NCBI GenBank assembly: GCA_040222235.1
Contig: JAVKDO010000150.1
Span: 1 to 64,000 of the forward strand
DNA from: UBA6059 sp040222235
GTDB lineage: Bacteria; Bacteroidota; Bacteroidia; Cytophagales; Cyclobacteriaceae
Length of the DNA: 64,000 nt
Reading direction: 5' to 3'
Part shown: one piece after another, positions 8,278 to 15,944 of the stretch
How the letters are laid out: each line of letters opens with the position of its first letter
Position numbering within the stretch: the first letter of the stretch is position 1
Position numbers and translations under genes: made by a program
The notes under the pieces: generated by a model
Databases searched by the model: none
What the model saw: only the letters and a program-made list of their open reading frames with translations
What the model was told of the DNA's origin: nothing

Positions 8278-9741
8278 ATGACCGAATTAATTAAGGATAT
8301 AGATATTCTGACTGCTGATGAAGCAGCATGTGAGACATTCAAGACTACCGTTGATAGTGCTCAGGATGCTCCTAAGAAACTGTACATCGAGAGCTACGGC
8401 TGTCAAATGAATTTTTCAGATAGTGAGATCGTCTCTTCTATCATGCAGAAGGATGGATTTGCCACTACTTCCAAGTTTGAGGAAGCAGATGTAATATTCA
8501 TCAACACCTGCTCCATTAGAGAAAAGGCTGAACTTACCGTACGCAAACGGCTGGTTCATTTCAATGACCTGAAAAAGAAAAGGCCAGAAATGAAGATCGG
8601 GGTGCTTGGCTGTATGGCCGAGCGGCTCAAGTCCAAACTGCTGGAGGAAGAAAAGGTCGTGGACATTGTGGCAGGACCTGATGCCTACAGAGACCTTCCT
8701 AACTTATTGATGGAAGTGGAAGAGGAAGGCCATAAAGCAGTTAACACCTTCCTGTCTCGTGAAGAGACTTACGCAGATATCAGCCCTGTAAGACTCAACT
8801 CCAATGGGGTCACTGCCTTCATTTCCATTTTGCGCGGCTGTGACAATATGTGCTCTTTTTGCGTAGTGCCTTTCACCAGAGGCAGAGAGCGAAGTAGAGA
8901 TCCTCATTCTATTGTCCAGGAGGCCCAAGATCTATTTGATAAGGGCTATCGCGAGGTGACGCTTCTAGGTCAAAATGTAGATTCTTACAAGTGGAGTGCG
9001 GAAGAGAACAACAAAGCAAGACTCGAAAAGCAGGAGTCTGACACTACGGATATCGTCAACTTCGCTAATCTCATTGAGATGGTTGCACTTGTAAACCCCT
9101 CTCTAAGAATCAGATTCTCTACCTCCCATCCCAAAGACATCACAGATGAAGTACTTCACACGATGAAGAAGTATGAAAATATCTGCAAATGCATCCACTT
9201 ACCAGCCCAAAGTGGGAATTCCAGAGTATTGGACCTCATGAACCGGACTTACGATCGAGAGTGGTACATCAACCGTGTGGATGCCATTAGACGAATTCTC
9301 GGTCAGGATTGTGCTATCACTTCAGATATGATTGCGGGTTTCTGTACAGAAACAGAAGAAGAGCATCAGGACACTTTGACATTGATGGACTATGTCCGGT
9401 ATGACTACTCCTATATGTTCTATTATTCTGAGCGTCCAGGTACTCTGGCAGCAAAGAAATTTGAGGACGACATTCCGCTGGAGACTAAAAAGAGGCGACT
9501 CAACGAAATCATTGCTAAGCAGCGGGCTATATCCGCTGAAAGAAACCAAAGTGATGTTGGAAAGACTTTCAAAGTGCTAACTGAAGGAGTGTCAAAGAAA
9601 TCTGAAGATGAGTTGCAAGGACGAAATTCTGAAAATAAGGTAATTGTCTTCCCACGACACAATTTTAAAAAAGGTCAGTATGTGAAGATCAACGTCACAA
9701 AATGTACTGGCGGTACACTAATCGGAGAACCTGTACTATAG
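8278..9741 (+). CDS. miaB: tRNA-2-methylthio-N6-dimethylallyladenosine synthase MiaB
   Basis: 487 residues with the full MiaB architecture. The N-terminal UPF0004 domain has three cluster cysteines (ESYGCQMNFSDSE, FINTCSIREKAE, VLGCMAERLK). The radical-SAM core has CxxxCxxC in RGCDNMCSFCVVPFTRGRE, and a C-terminal TRAM domain follows (from ~NQSDVGKTFKVL). The enzyme adds a methylthio group to i6A37 of tRNAs reading UNN codons, using SAM and two 4Fe-4S clusters in the cytoplasm. It heads a tightly spaced operon: 3 bases separate it from the sigma-54 activator gene. The first ~35 residues are a variable extension. Confidence 0.97.
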   Translation: MTELIKDIDILTADEAACETFKTTVDSAQDAPKKLYIESYGCQMNFSDSEIVSSIMQKDGFATTSKFEEADVIFINTCSIREKAELTVRKRLVHFNDLKKKRPEMKIGVLGCMAERLKSKLLEEEKVVDIVAGPDAYRDLPNLLMEVEEEGHKAVNTFLSREETYADISPVRLNSNGVTAFISILRGCDNMCSFCVVPFTRGRERSRDPHSIVQEAQDLFDKGYREVTLLGQNVDSYKWSAEENNKARLEKQESDTTDIVNFANLIEMVALVNPSLRIRFSTSHPKDITDEVLHTMKKYENICKCIHLPAQSGNSRVLDLMNRTYDREWYINRVDAIRRILGQDCAITSDMIAGFCTETEEEHQDTLTLMDYVRYDYSYMFYYSERPGTLAAKKFEDDIPLETKKRRLNEIIAKQRAISAERNQSDVGKTFKVLTEGVSKKSEDELQGRNSENKVIVFPRHNFKKGQYVKINVTKCTGGTLIGEPVL

Positions 9742-9744
9742 ACT

Positions 9745-11013
9745 ATGAGTCCAGCAGAAATACAGAGCATCAAGCAGCGGTTTGGAATAGTCGGGAATGC
9801 ACCTCAACTCAATCATGCCATAGAAGTGGCTGCTCAGGTCGCCCCTACTGATATGAGTGTCTTAATCACTGGTGAAAGCGGTAGTGGTAAAGAGAGTTTT
9901 TCGAAAATCATTCATTCACTCAGTCATCGTAAGCATGGCCAGTTCATCGCGATCAACTGTGGTGCTATACCTGAAGGCACTATTGATTCAGAGCTCTTCG
10001 GACATGAAAAAGGTTCTTTCACAGGTGCTCATGAAGCCCGAAAGGGATATTTTGAAGTAACCAATGGCGGTACCATCTTCTTAGATGAGATTGGCGAGAT
10101 GCCGATGAGTACACAAGCCAGATTATTAAGGGTACTGGAAAATGGCGAATTTATTAAGGTCGGATCTTCGAAAGTCCAGAAGACTGATGTAAGAGTAATT
10201 GCCGCCACTAACGTGAATCTCCTGGCCGCCGTGGAGAAAAAGAAGTTCAGAGAGGACCTGTATTACCGACTCAATACTGTGCCTATCTATGTACCGCCGC
10301 TGCGAGAGCGTGGAGAAGACATTCACTTACTGTTCAGAAAGTTTACTAGCGATTTTTCTGATAAGTACAATGTAAAGCCGATCGTCTTGGACGAACCAGC
10401 CAGGCGCGCATTGATCAATTTTAGATTTCCAGGTAATATCAGGCAGTTGAAGAATTTGGCAGAGCAGATATCTGTGCTGGAATTGGACAGGCAGATTGGG
10501 CTGGAAAAGCTACTTAAGTATTTACCTCAGCAATCTTCTTTGCCAGCATTGGTCAGCAAGGATCAGGAAAGCGCGGAGCAGTTCTCTGAGCGAGATCTAC
10601 TCTACAAAGTACTCTTCGATATGAAGGCCGACATGACAGAGCTCAAAAAGCTCGTCTTAAGCCTTCTAAAAGGAAAGCAATCAGGTGGTGATATCCTAAA
10701 AGAACATGAGGATCTATTTCAGAGTGTATCGGATGAAGAAACTGATAAGACTCCACTAGTACCGAGTCAGTACTTGTTGGAACCTCACGAAACCAAACCA
10801 GCCCAGCATGATCTCGATTATGAAAAAATAGAAGACATCACGCACGAAACTGAGGATGAAGAATCGTTATCTATTGAAGCGAAAGAAAAAGAACTGATCA
10901 TCAAAGCACTATTGAAAAATAAGAATAAGAGAAAGTACGCGGCTAAAGATTTGGGCATTTCTGAGCGAACACTTTATAGAAAGATCAAGCAGTATGAGAT
11001 TGATGAACTTTAA
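9745..11013 (+). CDS. Sigma-54-dependent transcriptional activator (AAA+ plus Fis HTH, no receiver domain)
   Basis: 422 residues. The AAA+ domain (residues ~10-245) has Walker A GESGSGKE, the sigma-54-contacting loop as GSFTGA (Ser replaces the usual Ala), Walker B GGTIFLDEIGEM and the sensor/arginine-finger region FREDLYYRLN. A ~100-residue acidic linker follows, then a Fis-type helix-turn-helix (YAAKDLGISERTLYRKIKQY). There is no N-terminal receiver, GAF or PAS domain, so activity must be set by level, partner protein or linker. Its place between miaB and lptE is seen across Bacteroidota and suggests a link to envelope biogenesis (inference). The lptE start lies inside its 3' end. Confidence 0.93.
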   Translation: MSPAEIQSIKQRFGIVGNAPQLNHAIEVAAQVAPTDMSVLITGESGSGKESFSKIIHSLSHRKHGQFIAINCGAIPEGTIDSELFGHEKGSFTGAHEARKGYFEVTNGGTIFLDEIGEMPMSTQARLLRVLENGEFIKVGSSKVQKTDVRVIAATNVNLLAAVEKKKFREDLYYRLNTVPIYVPPLRERGEDIHLLFRKFTSDFSDKYNVKPIVLDEPARRALINFRFPGNIRQLKNLAEQISVLELDRQIGLEKLLKYLPQQSSLPALVSKDQESAEQFSERDLLYKVLFDMKADMTELKKLVLSLLKGKQSGGDILKEHEDLFQSVSDEETDKTPLVPSQYLLEPHETKPAQHDLDYEKIEDITHETEDEESLSIEAKEKELIIKALLKNKNKRKYAAKDLGISERTLYRKIKQYEIDEL

Positions 11014-11536
11014 ATATCAAGTACTCGGTGTAATCTGCATAGTCCTACTTCCCCTACTCCAAGGGTGTGGAGTCTATGGCTTTACGGGAGCTTCTATATC
11101 TCCAGACATAAAAACCATGTCCATCCAGACGTTCTTCAATAATGCGACACTCGGTCCGTCAAATATGAGCGTACTCTTCACTGAAAGAATAAAGGATTAT
11201 TATCAGCAAAATACAAGTCTAGTGCTGGTAGACGCTGAAGGTGATCTACAGCTAGATGGCACGATAGATAGCTATCGGTTGACCCCAGTGGCACCTCAGG
11301 GTGGCAGAGGGGATGATCAACAGAACTTCACGAGTCTTACGCGATTAACTGTTGCAGTAAAAGCAGAGTACATCAACACTAAGGACGATACCTACGATTT
11401 TAACAAGAGCTTCAGCTTTTTTGTTGATTTTGACCAAAACACGACTGACATTTCGGCTAATGAGCAAGAATTTCTGGAAGAGATATTTGACCAGATAATC
11501 CTTGACATCTTCAATAGTTCAGTGGCGAATTGGTAA
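10994..11536 (+). CDS. lptE: LPS-assembly lipoprotein LptE-like
   Basis: 180 residues. The signal peptide ends in a lipobox LLQGC (about residue 25), then the family opening GVYGFTGASISPDIKTMSIQ, a close match to Bacteroidota LptE ('Y.FTG.SI....KT..I..F.N'). In Gram-negatives LptE plugs the LptD barrel and helps insert lipopolysaccharide into the outer membrane. The ATG overlaps the upstream activator gene by 20 bases; ATG 11003 is an alternative start. Overlap and spacing place it in the miaB-secG operon. Confidence 0.85.
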   Translation: MRLMNFKYQVLGVICIVLLPLLQGCGVYGFTGASISPDIKTMSIQTFFNNATLGPSNMSVLFTERIKDYYQQNTSLVLVDAEGDLQLDGTIDSYRLTPVAPQGGRGDDQQNFTSLTRLTVAVKAEYINTKDDTYDFNKSFSFFVDFDQNTTDISANEQEFLEEIFDQIILDIFNSSVANW

Positions 11537-11578
11537 TTTTTCATATATTAGTGTCAAAGCCAACAACTCAATGCGTCC

Positions 11579-12970
11579 GTGAACAAAGAAAGTTTTATTC
11601 AAGTACTCCGGAACCCCAAAAGCATTTCAGCCGATCAATTGGCTCAAGTGGAAGAGGTTGTCGAACAATTTCCTTATTTCCAGATAGCAAGAAGCGTAAT
11701 TGCTTGTGGTAGCAAATCTCTAAGTAAGGAAGATGCACAGTCCAAACTAGCGAATGCGGCCATCTATACAACTAATAGACAGCTTCTGAAGAAGTATGTT
11801 AATGGTCAATTTGATTTCGATGTTGCGGACAGTATTCAGGTCGGCATCCATAGAGAGACAATTAAAAGAGCGATTTCCACGGAGGGTAATAGTACTTCTA
11901 CAGGCACTAAGAAAAGAGCCAAGTTCAGAATCATAGAGCGCAGAAGTCATGACGATGAAAAATCTGTCAGTTCTGGTAAATTCGTCGACCTCACTAAGAA
12001 ACGAGAGGAAGACGACATAGATGAAGAACTAACCGTTATCGACGCTCACGGAGTAGAAAAGACCACTGTAACGCATACCTCTATTCAAACAGCTAAAGAA
12101 CAGGCTGATAAAGAAACATCAGAAGAAATAGAGCAGAAGCCTCAAGCGGAAATATCCACCGCAGCTATTGATCAGGCATCTGCAGAACAAGAAGAAGTCA
12201 AGGAGAAACCTGTTTTAATTAGAAAAGAAAAAGTCATAGCGTCGGAGGCGGTTATTGAGGAGACCGTCGAGCCCAAGCTCAAGGCGGGGGAATTGGTTGA
12301 TGATGTCCATAAAAATCTTGAACGGTATCGTCAAAGTAGAGATCACTATCTGGAAGTGGAGCAAAGGATTCTGAGCAAGCAAGAATCAGATGCCATCAAC
12401 GACGCTATAGAAAAGGCAAATACCAAAATCGAAAAGGTAGATGACAAGCCGGCAGAGACGTCAAAAGTAAAAGCGACTACTGCAAAGGATAAACCAAAAG
12501 CTGACACACTTAAAACTGAAGCGAAAAAGGAGTCTCCTAAAAAGACACCTCCCCAAGAAGCGCCAAAGGCTAAGTCTATAGTAGCTAAGACTAGTACGCC
12601 AAAAGAAGAGCCACCGATAGAGATGGTTCCTGAAAAAGTGGACAATAATATTATCGATAATGCAGCGCAAGAACCAAGTAATTCTAGCACTGACTCGGCA
12701 GATAAAAAAGAAGTGCAAAAGGAAATAATAGAGCGCTTCATCAAAAGCAATCCAAAAATTCTTCCTGCTGACGAGGAGCCAAAAGGAGAAATCGCAGACC
12801 TCTCCATTGCAAGTGCCGAAATGAAAGATGATTTTGCGACGGAGAACCTGGCAGTCATCCTTGTAAGACAAGGGAAAAGGGAAAAAGCAATCGAGATATA
12901 CGAGAAGTTAATCTTGAAAATTCCTAAGAAAAAGAGTTACTTTGCAGCGCGAATTGCAGAATTAAAATAA
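11579..12970 (+). CDS. Conserved protein with long charged linker and C-terminal TPR-like segment
   Basis: 463 residues from a GTG start; the ATG just upstream (11571) is closed by a stop after three codons. The N-terminal ~80 residues form a helical domain (SADQLAQVEEVVEQFPYFQI) found in Bacteroidota proteins between lptE and secG. Residues ~100-400 are Lys/Glu/Ala-rich, low in complexity and probably disordered. The last ~45 residues (NLAVILVRQGKREKAIEIYE) form one tetratricopeptide-like helix pair. There is no signal peptide, so it is probably cytoplasmic. Function is unknown; position suggests a role in secretion or envelope assembly. Large antisense frames over the repetitive middle are composition artefacts. 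Confidence 0.8.
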   Translation: MNKESFIQVLRNPKSISADQLAQVEEVVEQFPYFQIARSVIACGSKSLSKEDAQSKLANAAIYTTNRQLLKKYVNGQFDFDVADSIQVGIHRETIKRAISTEGNSTSTGTKKRAKFRIIERRSHDDEKSVSSGKFVDLTKKREEDDIDEELTVIDAHGVEKTTVTHTSIQTAKEQADKETSEEIEQKPQAEISTAAIDQASAEQEEVKEKPVLIRKEKVIASEAVIEETVEPKLKAGELVDDVHKNLERYRQSRDHYLEVEQRILSKQESDAINDAIEKANTKIEKVDDKPAETSKVKATTAKDKPKADTLKTEAKKESPKKTPPQEAPKAKSIVAKTSTPKEEPPIEMVPEKVDNNIIDNAAQEPSNSSTDSADKKEVQKEIIERFIKSNPKILPADEEPKGEIADLSIASAEMKDDFATENLAVILVRQGKREKAIEIYEKLILKIPKKKSYFAARIAELK

Positions 12971-12976
12971 ATAAGA

Positions 12977-13357
12977 ATGTACGCTGTATTGATTAGTGTG
13001 ATAATATTGGTAGCTATACTACTAGTACTAGTGGTTTTAGCTCAAAATTCTAAAGGTGGGGGTCTATCTAGCCAATTTGGCGGATCCGGAGCTGGGCAGT
13101 TGATGGGAGTAAAAAAGACGACTGACTTATTGGAGAAGTTGACTTGGGGTCTTGCGATCACTATGGTGATTTTAACGCTTTCTACGAACTTCCTGTTGTC
13201 TCCTCAAAATAACGGTCCTATCATCAATAGCCCCAATCTTGAGAAGGCTCAGGAACAAACGATCATCCCTGGTTTTGAGGGTGTTGGTCAAGAAGCAGCT
13301 CCTGTGGAAGGAACTGAACTACCAGACTTAAGTGGTGAGGAAGAACCTCAACCATAA
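12977..13357 (+). CDS. secG: Preprotein translocase subunit SecG
   Basis: 126 residues. Two transmembrane helices (VLISVIILVAILLVLVVLAQ and LTWGLAITMVILTLSTNFLL) flank the conserved loop NSKGGGLSSQFGGSGAGQLMG. SecG joins SecYE in the inner-membrane translocon. The ~50-residue acidic, Pro-rich C-terminal tail is longer than in E. coli but normal for this phylum. It lies 6 bases after the TPR-like gene and is the last gene before a strong terminator. Confidence 0.95.
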   Translation: MYAVLISVIILVAILLVLVVLAQNSKGGGLSSQFGGSGAGQLMGVKKTTDLLEKLTWGLAITMVILTLSTNFLLSPQNNGPIINSPNLEKAQEQTIIPGFEGVGQEAAPVEGTELPDLSGEEEPQP

Positions 13358-13378
13358 GAAATAGAGAATTGTGATTTA

Positions 13379-13408
13379 AAAAAGGCTTCCCGGACGGAAG
13401 CCTTTTTT
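13379..13408 (+). terminator. Intrinsic terminator of the miaB-secG operon
   Basis: A 12-bp stem AAAAAGGCTTCC / GGAAGCCTTTTT around a 5-base loop (CGGAC), ending in a T-run. The A-run on the left means it may also stop minus-strand transcripts from the HIT gene. Confidence 0.92.
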
Positions 13409-13429
13409 GTTTCTGGTCGCTAGTATCCC

Positions 13430-13903
13430 CTACTCTTCCTTTTTTGCCTTCTGCTCATTTCGCCAGGTCTGATCCACCATGGGGCCTGTCTCCATTCCTC
13501 CTAGCAGATGCATGTGAATATGGAAGACAGATTGACCGCTATCCTCATTGTTGTTTATCGCTAGACGATAACCCGTTTCGGCAACACCAAATTCCTTGGC
13601 GATCTCACGAGCAGCGATGAACATATGTCCTAGCATCATAGCATCTTCCTCGGTGACATCATTCACCGTCGGAATCCGCTTCTTAGGGACAATCAAGTAG
13701 TGCACAGGAGCCTGGTTACCCAGCGGAACAAACCCAATGACATACTCATTCTCATATACAATGGTCGCCGGAAGTTCCCGATCAATGATTTTTTCAAAAG
13801 GAGACTTGACAGAGAGTTTCTGTTCTTTTTTCTTATTGTACTCAGCACTTTGCGCGTGCACGGTACCTATCGGAATAAGTAGAAGGAGTAATAGATATTT
13901 CAT
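13430..13903 (-). CDS. Exported HIT (histidine triad) domain protein
   Basis: 157 residues. The C-terminal half carries the complete histidine-triad motif HIHMHLLGG (HxHxHxx) plus the upstream YLIVPKKRIPTVNDVTEED segment typical of HINT-type nucleotide hydrolases. Unusually, it starts with a convincing Sec signal peptide (KYLLLLLLIPIGTVHAQS) cleaved after HAQ, so the enzyme should be periplasmic or secreted, whereas HIT proteins are normally cytoplasmic. It converges with secG. Substrate unknown; purine phosphoramidates are the family's usual substrate. Confidence 0.9.
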   Translation of the reverse strand: MKYLLLLLLIPIGTVHAQSAEYNKKKEQKLSVKSPFEKIIDRELPATIVYENEYVIGFVPLGNQAPVHYLIVPKKRIPTVNDVTEEDAMMLGHMFIAAREIAKEFGVAETGYRLAINNNEDSGQSVFHIHMHLLGGMETGPMVDQTWRNEQKAKKEE

Positions 13904-13995
13904 GGCTATACTTTTGATAAAGTCAATATAGCCACAAAGTTATGAATACATTAAATCCAAAACCCTTTCCGCCGATACCTGACTATCAGAGTGTT

Positions 13996-14086
13996 AGACC
14001 TACGAGGTTTCACTGGGATAAATGAACGCTGGTAAAGCCTATGTCTTTTGTTATCAATGATTTAAGCACTAAAACCTCGTAGGTCT
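13996..14086. repeat. Fold-back element with 15-bp perfect inverted repeats
   Basis: Arms AGACCTACGAGGTTT (13996-14010) and AAACCTCGTAGGTCT (14072-14086) are perfect reverse complements 61 bases apart. The interior has no open frame. The arm core AAACCT-nnn-AGGT matches the hairpin at 60266-60298, so both may belong to one REP-like family. This is the only structure seen in the ~245-base gap between the HIT and oxidoreductase genes. Confidence 0.75.
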
Positions 14087-14149
14087 GCGGATTTAGGAAA
14101 TATTCGAAAGTGTCTAACCGTTGCTCTATGAAGGGTTATGAATATTCCG

Positions 14150-15220
14150 TCAAATGGTCACCCGACTATTGGTCTGAGCGGACTTATAGATTGCTTCAAC
14201 GATTCTGATGTCTGCCAGCCCCTCTTCTCCAGGCACCAAAAGAGGCTCGTCGTTAATAATCGCCAATGCATCATCATCCATTTGCTTGGCCTGTTGATTC
14301 GGAATGTGAGCATTGAGTAGCTTGCCATCACTCGTCCTGCCTCTTATTCCTCCATAGGCCTGAAAAGGCCTCAATTCATACCATCCTTTGACACATTCCA
14401 CGCGGAGTTCATTGAGGCCCATCCCAAAGCTCGTTCGACAATTAGCGATAGCACCAGAATCAAACTCCAAAGTGAAGTCCATCGTTTCATCTACTTCTGT
14501 GTATATCTCAGGGCGGTTGGTGCTTGCACTCGCTGTAACCGCTATGGGCTCCATACCAGTTGCATAACGCGCCGCATTGATGCAGTAAACACCCATATCA
14601 TAGGTTGCACCACCTCCCATAGACTTCTGTTGCTTCCAGTGATTTGAGCGACCATCATAGTAGCCTGCCTCGGCCTTGACGGTTTGTATATCACCATAGG
14701 ATAATGCTTTGGCGTAAGACATGATCGTCTGTGTATTAGGCTCATGCTGCATGCGATAACCAATACTGAGCTTAACACCATTCTTATCGCAAGCATCGAT
14801 AATTGCCTGGCATTCACCAACTGTCTGCGCCATGGGTTTTTCACACCAGACATGCTTACCAGTATTGGCAGCCTTGATGGCATATTCGGCGTGCATTCCG
14901 GTAGGAAGTACGATGTAGATCACGTCTATGTCGTCATTGTTGGAGATCTGATGCATGTTTTCATAGTTGTAGACATTCTTGTCAGGAATGCTGTACCGCT
15001 GCTGCCATCTGGGAACCTTATCAGGACTACCTGTCACTATACCTCTCAGCTCGCAATGCTCAGTCAGTTGTAAAGCAGGTGCTAACAAGTCGGTGCTGTA
15101 GTAGCCCAGCCCGACAAGTGCTACACCTAGCTTTCTTTCCTGACCCCTACCACCGTACGGATATAGTAAGCTAAGCGTACTGGTAGCCGCTATTCCTTTG
15201 ATTGCTTCTCTCCTTCTCAT
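14150..15220 (-). CDS. Gfo/Idh/MocA family NAD(P)-dependent oxidoreductase with Tat-like signal
   Basis: 356 residues. The N-terminus MRRREAIKGIAATSTLSLL is a twin-arginine-type signal. The Rossmann domain follows (GVALVGLGYYSTDLLAPAL), with the conserved CEKPMAQTVGEC motif (EKP Lys) and the C-terminal GGGATYDMGVYCINAARY helix holding the catalytic Asp/His region. It closely resembles glucose-fructose oxidoreductase-like periplasmic members that keep NADP bound through Tat export. The likely role is oxidation or interconversion of sugars or inositols; the substrate is not deducible. It is a single gene flanked by the fold-back element and a divergent YdeI-like gene. Confidence 0.9.
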   Translation of the reverse strand: MRRREAIKGIAATSTLSLLYPYGGRGQERKLGVALVGLGYYSTDLLAPALQLTEHCELRGIVTGSPDKVPRWQQRYSIPDKNVYNYENMHQISNNDDIDVIYIVLPTGMHAEYAIKAANTGKHVWCEKPMAQTVGECQAIIDACDKNGVKLSIGYRMQHEPNTQTIMSYAKALSYGDIQTVKAEAGYYDGRSNHWKQQKSMGGGATYDMGVYCINAARYATGMEPIAVTASASTNRPEIYTEVDETMDFTLEFDSGAIANCRTSFGMGLNELRVECVKGWYELRPFQAYGGIRGRTSDGKLLNAHIPNQQAKQMDDDALAIINDEPLLVPGEEGLADIRIVEAIYKSAQTNSRVTI

Positions 15221-15343
15221 GACATGATATCTTAAATATTCATTGGTAAAGGAATTCTATCTTTAATAGAAGATCAATAGGTTTAATTAATCCATAAGAG
15301 TAATCAAGAAAAGATTAGCCTAATCTCTTACAATGACGCGGAA

Positions 15344-15931
15344 ATGAAACAGATCGAAGGAGAAAATACATACTACGCCCAATCGAGCCTAGACTGGCGT
15401 AAGTGGCTCGAAAGAAATGGGGATGATGTCAAATCAATTTGGTTGATTATCTACCATAAGGGAAGTAGTACATCCTCAGTGACCTATCCAGAGGCGGTGG
15501 ATGATGCCTTGTGCTACGGTTGGGTAGATAGCACACCTAATAAACGTGATCATGAGAGCTACTACCAGCTGTTTGCTAAGCGCAATCCCAAAAGCAACTG
15601 GAGTAGAGTGAATAAAGAGAAAGTAGCCAGAATGATTAAGAAGCGCCAAATGACAAAAGCTGGTCATGAAATGATTGCGATAGCTAAGGAAAATGGTACC
15701 TGGACAGCTCTGGATGATGTCGAGAATCTCATCATCCCAGGTGATCTGCAACAGGCCCTAGCGGATAACAGACCTGCTGAAGGGTACTTTGAAGCATTTC
15801 CGAAATCAGTGAAGCGAGGCATTCTGGAATGGATATTTAATGCTCAGCGTGCCGAGACCAGAAAGAAAAGGATTGATGAGACAGCTACTTTGGCCAAAGG
15901 CAACATTCGTGCTAACCAATACCAGAAGTAG
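15344..15931 (+). CDS. YdeI/OmpD-associated family protein
   Basis: 195 residues. The N-terminal WRKWLERNGDDVKSIWLIIYHK and the LCYGWVDSTPNKRD motif identify the YdeI family. The C-terminal helical FEAFPKSVKRGILEWIFNAQRAETRKKRI segment is the 'bacteriocin-protection' domain. No signal peptide. Homologues help survival of antimicrobial peptides in enteric bacteria, but the mechanism is unknown. It converges with permease cassette A (13 bases between stops). Confidence 0.88.
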   Translation: MKQIEGENTYYAQSSLDWRKWLERNGDDVKSIWLIIYHKGSSTSSVTYPEAVDDALCYGWVDSTPNKRDHESYYQLFAKRNPKSNWSRVNKEKVARMIKKRQMTKAGHEMIAIAKENGTWTALDDVENLIIPGDLQQALADNRPAEGYFEAFPKSVKRGILEWIFNAQRAETRKKRIDETATLAKGNIRANQYQK

Positions 15932-15944
15932 CCGTCACATCGAG

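Noticed and set aside
12346..12858. Long antisense frames over the TPR-like gene
   Set aside because: They arise from the Lys/Glu/Ala-rich repeat composition on the plus strand and have no family match.
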